Source: Rhodococcus sp. G-MC3 (GTDB lineage Bacteria; Actinomycetota; Actinomycetes; Mycobacteriales; Mycobacteriaceae). From it: a stretch of DNA of 57,319 nt. This document shows, piece by piece, positions 29,889 to 38,920 of this stretch (position 1 is the stretch's first letter; every line of letters begins with the position of its first letter). The stretch covers positions 1 through 57,319 of the forward strand of contig NZ_JASISW010000028.1 in NCBI RefSeq assembly GCF_030063335.1. Reading direction: 5' to 3'. A model generated the notes under the pieces. That model searched no databases. It saw only the letters and a list, made by a program, of their open reading frames with translations, and was not told where the DNA came from. The translations under genes and the position numbers were made by a program.

Positions 29889-31503
29889 GCGTGAGCACCT
29901 GACCGGTGGGCGCGGCGTCTGCGGAACTGTTCGCGGCTGCCGAAACCGGTGCACTGTTGTCCGACGTGGGGGACTTGTCGTCACGTAGTAGAACCCAGAG
30001 GATGGGCACCATGACCAGGCAGCATGCAGCCAGAATGACGAAGACCTGGTGCAGTGACGAGCTGTAGATATCCGAAGCGAAGGCATGGAACGTCGACTGT
30101 GCGTCTGTCGTCAGTCCCTGGGCGGGCGTGGTGAGATCTCCCTTGGCCATCGAGTTCGCGAGTCCAGCCGGGTCCTGCGCGTACGCCGTTCCAGCGAGGC
30201 CGTCGATGCGTTCGCCGAGTTGGCGTGACGTCAGACTGACGATCAGTGATCCCATCGCGGCGATGGCGACCACTTCGCCGGTGATACGCATGGTTCCGAA
30301 CATGCCGGCGGCCATGCCTGCTCGTTCGGGCCGAACCGAGCTCACTGCTGCCCCGTCGAGGATTCCGTTCGAGATTCCGAAACCTATTCCGATGACGACG
30401 AGCGGCCCTGCCAGCTCCCAGAGCGGCATCCCGGCACTCAACGTGAGTAGCCACAAAGTTCCGCCGCCGACCAGAACCATGCACGTGATCAGCAGTGTCC
30501 GGTAGGTAACGCCCTTCGCGGCGAGGTTTCCGGCGACTGCGGGCATCACCAGCGTCGGGGCGGTCAGCAGGAGCATCAGAAGGCCGGCGTCCCAAGGTGT
30601 CCGGCCGTCGACTGCAATGAAGTAGGTCGGCAGAAACACCAAGAGTGCGACGAATCCGAACGCCAAGGCGACCGGTGACAGGCACACTGCGAAGTACTGG
30701 CGCGATCGGAACAGAGCCAGGTCGAACATCGGCGCGGCCTGCCGATGTTCGACGATGACGAACGCTGCCAGCAGAGCAGCCGCACCGACGAACATGGCGA
30801 TGGTGCCGATCGATCCCCAGCCGAGCTGTGGACCCTCGACGAGAGCAAGAATCAGTAAGAACAAGGCACCGACGAACGTGGCGGTTCCGGCCCAATCGAC
30901 ACGAGTGTTGCTGACGGTGGCCGTCGCCGTCACGCGACTGCTCAAAATCAAAGCGGCTATTGCTACCAAAGCTTGTACTGCAAAGAAGTACCTCCACCCC
31001 AGCGAGCTGCTCATACCGCCGCCGAGGAGCGGTCCGAACGCGAGGCCGATCCCGAAGCACGTGCCGAACACTCCGAATGCTTTGGCGCGGGCTGCACCAT
31101 CGAAGGCGTTGGCCAGGGCGGCAGCGACACTGGTGAAGGCCGCTGCGGCACCGATCCCGGTAAGGCCGCGCGCGAGATCGAGGAAGAGCAGGTTGAAGGA
31201 CAACGCCGCAGCGATGGATCCTGCTCCGAACAAGGCCAAGCCGAACATCAGGACGCGTCGTCGCCCGAGTACGTCGGCGAGCGATCCCATGGCCAGTAGA
31301 AACGCGGCGAAGGTGAGGTCGTAGGCGTGTACGACCCATTGCAGTCCAGCGACTCCGCCGCCGAGGTCACTCGAAATGTCAGGCAGCGTAACCGATGTGC
31401 CCGTGATCGACGTCGGAAACAGTACTGCGATCATGCACGCCGCGATCAGTGTCGCGGCAGAAGCGCCTCTCAGCAGAGGCGATTGTTCATTGGTGGTGGT
31501 CAT
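29881..31503 (-). CDS. MFS drug/metabolite exporter (DHA2, 14-span type)
   Basis: This is a 540-residue integral membrane protein with about 14 hydrophobic segments. The first helix is ASAATLIAACMIAVLFPTSI, then LQWVVHAYDLTFAAFLLAMG, the motif LADVLGRRRVLMFGLALF (motif A) and RGLTGIGAAAAFTSVAAAL. It belongs to the EmrB/QacA proton-antiporter class. The middle of the operon and a separate 104-nt leader with repeats (31543-31568) suggest it exports the locus product and has extra regulation. The C-terminal 30 residues are a soluble Ala/Ser/Asp-rich tail. Confidence 0.9.
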   Translation of the reverse strand: MTTTNEQSPLLRGASAATLIAACMIAVLFPTSITGTSVTLPDISSDLGGGVAGLQWVVHAYDLTFAAFLLAMGSLADVLGRRRVLMFGLALFGAGSIAAALSFNLLFLDLARGLTGIGAAAAFTSVAAALANAFDGAARAKAFGVFGTCFGIGLAFGPLLGGGMSSSLGWRYFFAVQALVAIAALILSSRVTATATVSNTRVDWAGTATFVGALFLLILALVEGPQLGWGSIGTIAMFVGAAALLAAFVIVEHRQAAPMFDLALFRSRQYFAVCLSPVALAFGFVALLVFLPTYFIAVDGRTPWDAGLLMLLLTAPTLVMPAVAGNLAAKGVTYRTLLITCMVLVGGGTLWLLTLSAGMPLWELAGPLVVIGIGFGISNGILDGAAVSSVRPERAGMAAGMFGTMRITGEVVAIAAMGSLIVSLTSRQLGERIDGLAGTAYAQDPAGLANSMAKGDLTTPAQGLTTDAQSTFHAFASDIYSSSLHQVFVILAACCLVMVPILWVLLRDDKSPTSDNSAPVSAAANSSADAAPTGQVLTHD

Positions 31504-31542
31504 CGATTGCTCTCCTGGTGCACGGCGATCCGGATTGGGTTA

Positions 31543-31568
31543 TATCAGTGTACTGATACTTATCAGTA
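31543..31568. promoter_or_regulatory. operator-like repeats before the MFS exporter
   Basis: TATCAGT and ACTGATA flank a GT spacer (31543-31558). A further half-site TATCAGTA follows at 31561. The block is 40-65 nt upstream of the exporter start, in an AT-rich patch. The half-site recurs before marR, consistent with MarR control. Confidence 0.6.
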
Positions 31569-31607
31569 TATGTACATGCCGAGTAATTTCTCGGCGCGCT
31601 CGTGCGT

Positions 31608-32630
31608 TCAGTAACGGGATCCGACTGTCTCGGGGACTTCGCCCAGCGCCCGCAATGCCTCCGCGTTCAAAACGATGTCCGCCGCCCCGGCATTGTCGGA
31701 GAGGTGCGTGAGCTTGCGCGTGCCCGGGATGGGGATGACGTGATCGCCACATGCGAGTGTCCAGGCGATCGATACCTGCGCAGGGGTTGCACCGATAGAG
31801 TGGGCGACCTCGGTCACCACGTCGACGATGCGCTGGTTCTGAGTCAACGCGTGGCGGGCGAAGCGGGGGTTGGTCGCCCGAAAGTCTCCGTCCTCGAACA
31901 CCCCGTCCGATACGGCCCCGGTGAGAAATCCGCGCCCGAGGGGTGCGAACGGAACGAACGCTGCCCCGTTGGCGCGGCACCAACCTACAACGTCGCCACT
32001 TACCGAGGCACCTGCACCCGGCGGTGATGCAGCGGGGCTCGCGCCGTGAGAATCGGTCGCCGACCCCAGAGCGTCGCGGGTCCACAGCGACAGCTCGGAC
32101 TGAACAGCGGACACAGGATGGATCGCATTGGCCGCGCCGGCTTGCCAGACGGTCACCTCCGAGAGGCCGAGATACTTCACCAAGCCCTGCTCGACGAGCA
32201 GCGCCATTGCGCCGAAGGTGTCTTCGAGTGGGACTGCGGGGTCGACTCGATGCAGATACAGCAGGTCGATATTGTCCACGTCGAGCCGGGTCAAGCTTGC
32301 GCGCACCGCCTCCGCGATATGGCGTGGACTGCCGTCGCGGTGCATTTGTTTGCGAGGTAGATCGTCGACGACCAGGCCGCATTTGGTGGCGAGGAAAACC
32401 TCGTCTCGGCGTCCCTTGATTCCCTGGGCGACAACGGTTTCGTTGTGCCCGTCGCCGTAGATGTCGGCGGTGTCGATCATGGAGATACCCGCGTCGAGAG
32501 CAGCGCTGATCACCGCGGCCGATTCGGCGTCGTCTCTACTCGATTCAGCGTATCCCCAGCTCATACCCATGCAGCCGAGGCCCACAGCTCCCAGGGAGGG
32601 TCCGTGTGGTGTGAACAGTCGTTGTCGCAT
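31608..32630 (-). CDS. Aldo/keto reductase
   Basis: This is a 340-residue NADPH-dependent reductase of the AKR fold. The catalytic set is seen in SMIDTADIYG (Asp53, Tyr58), VFLATKCG (Lys) and DLLYLHRVDP (His). The NADPH-binding end is VIPIPGTRKLTHLSDN. ATG 32630 follows the KAS II gene by 45 nt. In A-factor-like pathways the butenolide is reduced by a dedicated NADPH reductase; an AKR would be an alternative catalyst here, or it could reduce a keto group on the chain. A 28-residue Ala/Ser/Gly/Pro-rich insert near residue 195 is not typical of the family. Confidence 0.9.
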   Translation of the reverse strand: MRQRLFTPHGPSLGAVGLGCMGMSWGYAESSRDDAESAAVISAALDAGISMIDTADIYGDGHNETVVAQGIKGRRDEVFLATKCGLVVDDLPRKQMHRDGSPRHIAEAVRASLTRLDVDNIDLLYLHRVDPAVPLEDTFGAMALLVEQGLVKYLGLSEVTVWQAGAANAIHPVSAVQSELSLWTRDALGSATDSHGASPAASPPGAGASVSGDVVGWCRANGAAFVPFAPLGRGFLTGAVSDGVFEDGDFRATNPRFARHALTQNQRIVDVVTEVAHSIGATPAQVSIAWTLACGDHVIPIPGTRKLTHLSDNAGAADIVLNAEALRALGEVPETVGSRY

Positions 32631-32675
32631 GTCGAAGGCTCCTAGTAGATCGGGGTGGACGTGGGGTTCCGAGAC

Positions 32676-33908
32676 TCAGATCGCAGACAGGGCGATCACT
32701 GCGTTGTGTCCACCGAAACCGGCGGACACACTCAGTGCAGAGTCGATCGCGAGTGATCGCGGGGTTTTGGAGATCACATCGATCTCGACCGCGGGATCCT
32801 GGATATCGAGATTCGCTGTAGGCGGAGCGGTGTTGTCGCGTATCGCCAGCGCGGTGAACGCCGCTTCGATGGCGCCTGCAGCGGCAAGTGCATGACCCGT
32901 CACACCCTTGGTCGAACTCACGGCAGTGCGATCTCCGAACACTTGGTGCAGCGCCTGGCTTTCGGCCTTGTCGTTGAGGGGGGTCGAAGTGCCGTGCGCG
33001 TTGACGTAGGCAATGTCGTTTTCGGTGAGCTCCGCGTCGCGGATTGCCGCACGGACGGCGGCAGTGAGGCTGGCTCCGTCGGGGCGGGGGGCTGTGACGT
33101 GGTGGGCATCGGAGGTCGCCGCGTAGCCGGTGACCGCTGCGTACATACGAGCGTGTCTGGCCACGGCGTCGTTCTGCCGTTCGAGTATCAAGATTCCAGC
33201 GGCTTCGGCGGCTACGAATCCGTCTCGGCTGATGTCGAACGGCCTCGACGCAGTGTCCGAGCCGTCTCGGCGGGTGGACAAGGCCCCCATTCTGGCGAGA
33301 CCGGCCATGATCGTAGGCGACAGTGCGCTTTCTGCTCCGCCGACTACTGCGATGTCGCACGCGCCGGAACGCAGCAGGTCACGTCCTGTCCCGATGGCGG
33401 TCGTGCCTGATGCGCATGCGGTTGCAGTCACCATGCTCGGTCCACGGGCTCCGATGTCGATCGCTACGTATCCTGCGACCATGTTGGGCATCCACATCGG
33501 TACGAGCAGTGGTGACACGAGGTCGGCACCTTCGTCGGCGTGCACCGTTTGTTGAGCTTCGTAGGTTGTGCAACCGCCGAGCGAGTTACCCAGTACGACA
33601 GCAACTCTGGCACCGTCCCAGGTCTTGTGGTCGAGTCCGGCATCGAGGACGGCATCACGGGCGGCGACTACCGCGAGCTGGGCGAACCTGTCCACTTTCC
33701 ACGATTTTCCCGGCCCTAGTTCACGGCGGGGATCGAAATGGGGCACGGTGCACGACATTGCCCATGCAGCCTCACCGAGAGTGGGATCCGCGGCCGAGGT
33801 GGACACCGCACTGAGGACCCGTTCCCAGTTGGCTTCGACTCCGCGGCCGGCTGGGGTGAGCAAGCCGATGCCAGTGATGACGACGCTCGGGGGCCGGAGA
33901 GTGGTCAT
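32676..33908 (-). CDS. 3-oxoacyl-ACP synthase II (FabF-like KAS)
   Basis: This is a 410-residue condensing enzyme. The Cys-His-His triad is complete: C165 in TATACASGTTA, H305 in NAHGTSTPLND and H339 in STKGVTGHALAAAG. NAHGT and the SAGFGGHNA end are as in FabF and type II PKS ketosynthases. There is no chain-length-factor partner, so it looks more like a FabF than a KS-alpha/beta pair. It extends malonyl units onto the primed ACP beside it. ATG 33908 overlaps the ACP stop by 4 nt. Confidence 0.93.
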   Translation of the reverse strand: MTTLRPPSVVITGIGLLTPAGRGVEANWERVLSAVSTSAADPTLGEAAWAMSCTVPHFDPRRELGPGKSWKVDRFAQLAVVAARDAVLDAGLDHKTWDGARVAVVLGNSLGGCTTYEAQQTVHADEGADLVSPLLVPMWMPNMVAGYVAIDIGARGPSMVTATACASGTTAIGTGRDLLRSGACDIAVVGGAESALSPTIMAGLARMGALSTRRDGSDTASRPFDISRDGFVAAEAAGILILERQNDAVARHARMYAAVTGYAATSDAHHVTAPRPDGASLTAAVRAAIRDAELTENDIAYVNAHGTSTPLNDKAESQALHQVFGDRTAVSSTKGVTGHALAAAGAIEAAFTALAIRDNTAPPTANLDIQDPAVEIDVISKTPRSLAIDSALSVSAGFGGHNAVIALSAI

Positions 33909-34156
33909 GTGTGCACGGATTCGAGGAGTACCGAATCGATGAGAGCTGCTGCACCGCCGAGGGTTTGGTCGGGATACAGTTGACCGTCTTCGAGCCGTGC
34001 GCCGGTTTCGCGTTGTATGGACACAGCGAGTTCTACGAGGGTGAGCGAGTCATCGAGTCCGAGTTCCTCGAAGGTCACCGTGGGAACCAGGTCGGACTCG
34101 GGTGCGTCGAACTTGGTCGACAGGATACTTCCGAGGGTGGTAAGGGTCGTGGTCAC
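33905..34156 (-). CDS. Acyl carrier protein
   Basis: This is an 83-residue acidic four-helix protein. The phosphopantetheine site is S37 in LGLDDSLTLVELAV; the residues around it (Asp-Ser-Leu) are canonical. GTG 34156 is chosen because AAGGA lies 5 nt before it and the size then fits an ACP; longer in-frame starts read through the leader. It sits between the FabH and FabF genes and is almost certainly their dedicated carrier. Confidence 0.9.
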   Translation of the reverse strand: MTTTLTTLGSILSTKFDAPESDLVPTVTFEELGLDDSLTLVELAVSIQRETGARLEDGQLYPDQTLGGAAALIDSVLLESVHT

Positions 34157-34205
34157 AATGTTCCTTTCGATGGAGATGTCGGGAGTGCTGTATTTGACGG
34201 CGCTG

Positions 34206-35198
34206 TCAGATGATGTCGATCTCGGGCCAGACGAGAGTTGCCGCGCCCCAGGTGGCACCCCCGCCGAACGCGGTCAGAGCTACCTTGTGGCCAGGCTTGA
34301 TCCGACCGGTGTCCACGGCGTCGACCAAGGCAATGGGGATGGACGCGCCGGCGGTGTTGCCGACTCGGTCGATGTTGGTCACCGCTGCCTCTGCCGGCAG
34401 GTCGAGTTGTTCGGCCAACGCGGTGATGATCCGTAGGTTGGCTTGGTGTCCGACCAGTCTGTCGAGATCATCGGTTGCCCATCCGGTGGCAGCCAGAACG
34501 GCTCGGGTGGATTCTTCCATCCTGCGTACCGCTTCGAGAAAGACTGCGCCGCCTTGCATTCGGAAATACGGGTCGAGTTCGGGATTCTCCGGACGGGTGC
34601 GCGATCCTCCCCCACCGACTGCGATCAGATCGGCGAGCGACCCGTCACTGCCCAGGTCGAGGCTCAGGATGGCACCTGGTTCGTCTCGGTCACCCGCGCG
34701 AACGATGGCGGCACCGGCACCGTCGCCGAAAATGGCATTGGTCGACCGATCCGCAGGATCGAGAAGTGTCGTGAACGACTCCGACCCGATGACCAGCACT
34801 GTGTCAGCTTGCCGAGACGCGATAGCACCGACGGCGCTACTGAGGGCATACAGGAATCCTGAGCACACAGCGGCAACGTCGAATGCCGCGATCCGGCCCA
34901 GCCCGAGCCTTGCGGCAACTTCGGGTGCCGTTGCTGGGCAACGACGGTCCGGGGTGGTGGTTGCGACGATGAGCATGTCGACGCGGTCGGTGCCAGCTGA
35001 TTTCATCGCGCGCATACCGGCTTCGACCGCCATGTCGCTGGTTGCCAGGCCGCCTGTGACGACGTGGCGTTGCTCGATCCCGGTCCTGCTCGTGATCCAT
35101 TGGTCGGAGGTGTCGAAGCGTTCGGCGAGCATGGCGTTGGTGACAACCGTGGGCGGTAGCCACGAACCCAGCCCGCTCAAGACTGCTGCAGAGTTCAT
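34206..35198 (-). CDS. 3-oxoacyl-ACP synthase III (FabH)
   Basis: This is a 330-residue KAS III with an intact Cys-His-Asn triad: C112 in AAVCSGFLYAL, H251 in VGHQANLRI and N281 in VGNTAGASIP. W34 in DTSDQWITSRTGIEQRH is also conserved. It should condense an acyl-CoA starter with malonyl-ACP to make a 3-oxoacyl-ACP. That product is the type of substrate used by AfsA-family enzymes. Start overlaps the monooxygenase stop by 4 nt. A 49-nt gap separates it from the ACP gene. Confidence 0.93.
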   Translation of the reverse strand: MNSAAVLSGLGSWLPPTVVTNAMLAERFDTSDQWITSRTGIEQRHVVTGGLATSDMAVEAGMRAMKSAGTDRVDMLIVATTTPDRRCPATAPEVAARLGLGRIAAFDVAAVCSGFLYALSSAVGAIASRQADTVLVIGSESFTTLLDPADRSTNAIFGDGAGAAIVRAGDRDEPGAILSLDLGSDGSLADLIAVGGGGSRTRPENPELDPYFRMQGGAVFLEAVRRMEESTRAVLAATGWATDDLDRLVGHQANLRIITALAEQLDLPAEAAVTNIDRVGNTAGASIPIALVDAVDTGRIKPGHKVALTAFGGGATWGAATLVWPEIDII

Positions 35199-36784
35199 GC
35201 GGTGGTTTCTTTCTGGGAGGTCTGTGCTTGCAGAGTGTGCGGACCGATCGTGCGTACGGCATGCTTTGCGCCCCTGCGTATGTCGAGCGCGGATCTCATC
35301 AGCAAGTGGCCATCCGGACGGCAGAGGAAGAGGCGAGGCTTTCGGCCTAGGTGAGCGGTCAGGGCATTGTTGCCGATTCCACCGCCGTCGACACAGGCGA
35401 TTTCAGGGAGAGCAGCTGCCGTGCTGCGAACGAACGTGCTCCATCCCTGGATGGGGTCGACGCCGGGCCACAGTACGAGTGTGAGCCGGTCACAGTCGAG
35501 GGTCGGCCACGACCCGGTCTGACCTGAAGTGTCCGCGGCGGGGTCGGGCGCAAATGCGGGGAATCGGTCTCCCACCTCCAAGGTCGAGACGAGAGCCGGT
35601 CGGCGGGCATTCGAGTAGGTGACGTCGAGCTGCGAAAAAATCGGAGCCCCGACACGTTGGAGGACACCGGTGCGATCGGCGAGCGTGATGGCGACGTCCC
35701 GGACCCGTCTGCGAATTGGTCCATCGACCAGTCCGAGACGCAACTGCACCCCTGTCGATCTGGTGATGTGAAGGGCCGCGGAGCGTCTCTCGGTCTCGTA
35801 GGTGTCGAGCAGCGAACGGTCTGCGTGGCCGCAGATGACAGCGGCCAGCTTCCAACCGAGGTTGACCGCGTCCTGCAGACCGGTGTTCATCCCCTGGCCG
35901 CCGGCAGGACTCATGATGTGGGCAGCGTCGCCGACCAGGAAGCACCGACCCTCTCGGAAGCGTTCGGCTGTCCCGAACCTCACGTCGAATGCCGCAGCCC
36001 ATTCTGGTATGGCGAGGGTTCCGGCCCCCGGTGCTCGGGTATCGAGTGCATGTTGGAAATCCTCACGAACAGGCGGCGGGGGCACTGCACCGTCGGCTGT
36101 TCGCGCGGGGACGCTCATCGCGACTCGGTAGATGCCGTGTCGCATCGGAGCTAGCCCGATCGCACCCGTGGGCGAGTAGTAGTAATGCATCGCCGTGTCC
36201 GCGGGGCCGTCGGCAACCGCCACATCGCAGATGCCGAACCGAAGATCGGTCGATGTCGGGGTGAAGGGAACGCCGAGCAGCCGGCGGACTGAGCTGTGTG
36301 CACCGTCAGCACCGATGACCCAGTCGAACGACACGCCTTCCAGCGCAGCGTCTTTCGGGCGCAATGTGGCATATGGCTCGTCATGCCCGTTGTCGATATG
36401 GAGTAGTTCGGTTCCGCGTTCGATCTCGACGCCGTACGACCTGAGCTTGGCAGCGAGAATGCGCTCGGTGGCATTCTGCGGGATGGTGATGGCATAGGGG
36501 TGAATGCTGTTTTCGAGACGGGACAGGGCGATACCGCCTCTGCGTCTACCTTCCGAATAGAACGAGACGTTGTCGAGGCGATGGCCTGCGCCGATGAGAT
36601 CGGATGTCACTTCGATTCGACGTAGAAGTTCGAGCTGGCGGGGCCAAATTACCGCTGCGCGAGAATGAATCGAGGGTGAGGTCTGCCGATCGACGATCCG
36701 TACGGCGATGTTCTGACGTGCCAGTTCGCAGGCTGTGGTCAGACCAACGGGACCAGCTCCGACCACCAGAACTCGGGCGGTCAC
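35195..36784 (-). CDS. FAD-dependent aromatic-type monooxygenase
   Basis: This is a 529-residue class A flavoprotein hydroxylase. FAD-binding GAGPVG is at residues 9-14. The DG motif is in WVIGADGAHSSVRRLLG, and the GD motif is in CFLVGDAAHIMSPAGGQGMN. The C-terminal thioredoxin-like domain of the phenol-hydroxylase/TetX/PheA subgroup is present. The family uses NADPH and oxygen to hydroxylate or cleave rings. Here it is an oxidative tailoring enzyme of unknown substrate. GTG 36784 overlaps the previous stop by 4 nt; a TTG one codon earlier is the alternative. Confidence 0.9.
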   Translation of the reverse strand: MTARVLVVGAGPVGLTTACELARQNIAVRIVDRQTSPSIHSRAAVIWPRQLELLRRIEVTSDLIGAGHRLDNVSFYSEGRRRGGIALSRLENSIHPYAITIPQNATERILAAKLRSYGVEIERGTELLHIDNGHDEPYATLRPKDAALEGVSFDWVIGADGAHSSVRRLLGVPFTPTSTDLRFGICDVAVADGPADTAMHYYYSPTGAIGLAPMRHGIYRVAMSVPARTADGAVPPPPVREDFQHALDTRAPGAGTLAIPEWAAAFDVRFGTAERFREGRCFLVGDAAHIMSPAGGQGMNTGLQDAVNLGWKLAAVICGHADRSLLDTYETERRSAALHITRSTGVQLRLGLVDGPIRRRVRDVAITLADRTGVLQRVGAPIFSQLDVTYSNARRPALVSTLEVGDRFPAFAPDPAADTSGQTGSWPTLDCDRLTLVLWPGVDPIQGWSTFVRSTAAALPEIACVDGGGIGNNALTAHLGRKPRLFLCRPDGHLLMRSALDIRRGAKHAVRTIGPHTLQAQTSQKETTA

Positions 36785-37827
36785 CAAGCACCTGCACCGA
36801 AGGCGATGACCGCGCAGGTGAAGGTGAATCCTCCGCCTGCCGAGACGAATAGACCGATGTGTCCGTCGAGTTCGGGGGCTGTTCTCTCGACGTGCTCGAT
36901 GTTCGCTGCGAGATCTCCCGCACCGAGATGCCCGGACTGCGCGGCGGTGAAGCTCACGTGCGATTTGGTCATGCCGTCGAGAGCACTCGCGTAGGTTTCC
37001 TGCATCAGCGTGCGGCCCACACGCGGAACTGTGATCGATGAGATCCGCGGGTCGCCGAGTGTTATGCCGGCTTCTGACACGGCCTGTGCCACAACCTCTC
37101 TGAGGGCAGCGCGCGAACTTCGATGGAATTCGTCGAGTCCGCGGGCGTCGATATATCCCTTTTTGGTTCGTCGAACGTCAGTGGTTGGCGACAGCCAGCG
37201 TGCTGCGGGGGTGAAGTCGTCGACCCCGCGGTGCAGTGATTCGACCGAGGGGATCGCCTTGGACACGATGGAGCGCAACGTGACGTCGTGGGGGTTCACG
37301 ATGTCTGCTCGTTCGAGCAGGCATGCGGTACCGCCGTCGCCGTACCAGACGCCGTAGTCGCCTTTCCAACGATCGAAGCCCTCGTCTGCGAATCGGTCTC
37401 CGGTGGTAACCAGAGCGCGTCGTGCCGTGGGGTCGGCGAGCAGCCGCGTCGCTGCAAGTTCGAGTCCCATAGCTCCGCCGTTGCACATCTGTTGAATGCC
37501 GACCGGCATGGCACGATGTGCGCCGAGGGAGTCTGCGACGAAATGCGCCGGAGACCAGAAGTCGTGACCCTGGTGGTGAATCCAGGCGTGCCCGATGAAG
37601 TCCAGCGACGAAGGTTCCCATCGCGCAGCTGCCAACGCGGACCGGGCAGCACCTACTGCCAGATCCGGGCCGGAAGCAATTGTCGAGACCGGCAGCTCGT
37701 TGATGCCGGTGCGATCGGCGTCGTGATCGTCCGTGCGTTTCAGTTCGATTGCGTGCGTAGTCGTAACCGCCGTGTCCGGTTTCTGTACTGCAACCGCCGC
37801 GACGCGCAGTGGACTGCCGATCTTCAT
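36781..37827 (-). CDS. KAS III-like protein with Cys-His-Asp-type active site
   Basis: This is a 348-residue thiolase-fold protein. The nucleophile is kept (C115 in QQMCNGGAMGLEL). The usual His position is Arg (R269 in VPRVGR), and the usual Asn region reads SGHLGAGD, giving H300 and D305. This pattern recalls the acyltransferase branch of KAS III-like enzymes (CerJ, ChlB3 type), which moves acyl groups to alcohols instead of making C-C bonds. Whether this one does so is inference. It overlaps the afsA stop and the monooxygenase start by 4 nt each. Confidence 0.85.
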   Translation of the reverse strand: MKIGSPLRVAAVAVQKPDTAVTTTHAIELKRTDDHDADRTGINELPVSTIASGPDLAVGAARSALAAARWEPSSLDFIGHAWIHHQGHDFWSPAHFVADSLGAHRAMPVGIQQMCNGGAMGLELAATRLLADPTARRALVTTGDRFADEGFDRWKGDYGVWYGDGGTACLLERADIVNPHDVTLRSIVSKAIPSVESLHRGVDDFTPAARWLSPTTDVRRTKKGYIDARGLDEFHRSSRAALREVVAQAVSEAGITLGDPRISSITVPRVGRTLMQETYASALDGMTKSHVSFTAAQSGHLGAGDLAANIEHVERTAPELDGHIGLFVSAGGGFTFTCAVIAFGAGAW

Positions 37828-38867
37828 GCCGTCATCGCCGCAGGAGTGATCGAGCCTCGGGCGGTGATCAGTTCCATGACCAGTCGGCACATCGTCTTCG
37901 ACTCTTGTTCGACGTCCACGTGCAGCCTCGAGCGGAAGAGCGCACCGGGGTGATCTGTGTCGACACGTGTAGTGAGTTCTGCGACGGTCAGCTCAGCGGT
38001 CGTGTCGAGCTCGATGTAGTCGTAGAAGGTGCCCTCGATTGCGCTGACCTGTGTGTGCATGGCAGAAAGACCACATTCGTCGGCGAGGGCAAGCAGTGCG
38101 AGCTGACGTACGGCTTCGACAGTCACCATGGCCGGGACGTGGTCCTGCGGGTGATCGAAGAAGCTGGGGTTGTCGAACGCGGGGCGTACCTGTGCCTTGA
38201 TCCCGTTCGGGGTGTGCCTGAGGTCGGAGAGCACCACGTTCTGCGCCGAGAGCCGACCTACTGTGACTGCTTCCACCACTCCGTGCCGGGCACCCGGCAG
38301 TTCCGTGTTCATCTTGGGCGCAGAACCCCTGCGGCTCTCGCGCAGTGCTCGGTACACCTCCTTGGAGGTGTACTTCACCTTCATCGTGACGGTGCCGAGC
38401 CGAACGGCAGTGGCAGTCGAAATTTCGATCCGAAATGTCACGGACCGAAGCTGTCCGGCGATGTAGCGCGGGACCTCGGCATGGACACTCAGCCGGAGAG
38501 ATACACACTGCTCGATCCTGTTTCGATAATGAAGATTCTCGAAGCTCATCGACCACGACGCAAGAATGAAGTTATACCCGAGCGGCACGTCCAAATACCG
38601 GTGCGAGACGTACGTCTCGGCCTGCCTGCAGCATTCGAGTAGCAGCAGTGGGTCTATGCCGCCGCGACGGGACAGATGGTCGGTGAAGTAAGCATGAGAC
38701 GGGGGTAGCTGGGCGGCCACAATGTACGTGAGCGAGTCCTCGGCTACTGCGTCTGTCAGAAACACCTCACTCAGAGCGCTGCGGTGGACGAGCCGTCGGT
38801 CGATGCTGCTGTGGTCGGTGAGGGGGCGTTGTTCAACGATCATGTCTGAGGCGTCAACCAGGCTCAT
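37824..38867 (-). CDS. AfsA/ScbA-family butenolide synthase
   Basis: This is a 347-residue protein with two AfsA hotdog repeats (about residues 25-165 and 190-335). Diagnostic words are LVHRSALSEVFLTDAV, FTDHLSRRGGIDPLLLLECCRQAE and, in the second repeat, MVTVEAVRQLALLAL. AfsA joins a 3-oxoacyl chain to dihydroxyacetone phosphate, which closes to a butenolide phosphate, the first step to gamma-butyrolactone signals in Streptomyces. It is the first gene of the minus-strand run, preceded by GGAAGAAG and by two palindromes. An N-terminally longer frame exists, but homology starts at ATG 38867. No butyrolactone-receptor (TetR-type) gene is adjacent, which is unusual. Confidence 0.9.
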   Translation of the reverse strand: MSLVDASDMIVEQRPLTDHSSIDRRLVHRSALSEVFLTDAVAEDSLTYIVAAQLPPSHAYFTDHLSRRGGIDPLLLLECCRQAETYVSHRYLDVPLGYNFILASWSMSFENLHYRNRIEQCVSLRLSVHAEVPRYIAGQLRSVTFRIEISTATAVRLGTVTMKVKYTSKEVYRALRESRRGSAPKMNTELPGARHGVVEAVTVGRLSAQNVVLSDLRHTPNGIKAQVRPAFDNPSFFDHPQDHVPAMVTVEAVRQLALLALADECGLSAMHTQVSAIEGTFYDYIELDTTAELTVAELTTRVDTDHPGALFRSRLHVDVEQESKTMCRLVMELITARGSITPAAMTA

Positions 38868-38920
38868 CGGCTCTTCTTCCGGAGAGGGACTGCTACGGGC
38901 TCGCGATTGCAATGCCGGTA

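Noticed and set aside
27188..38867. Aromatic type II polyketide or alkylquinolone (aurachin-like) cluster
   Set aside because: There is no KS-beta/chain-length factor, cyclase, aromatase or anthranilate-activating enzyme; AfsA points to a butenolide or furan.
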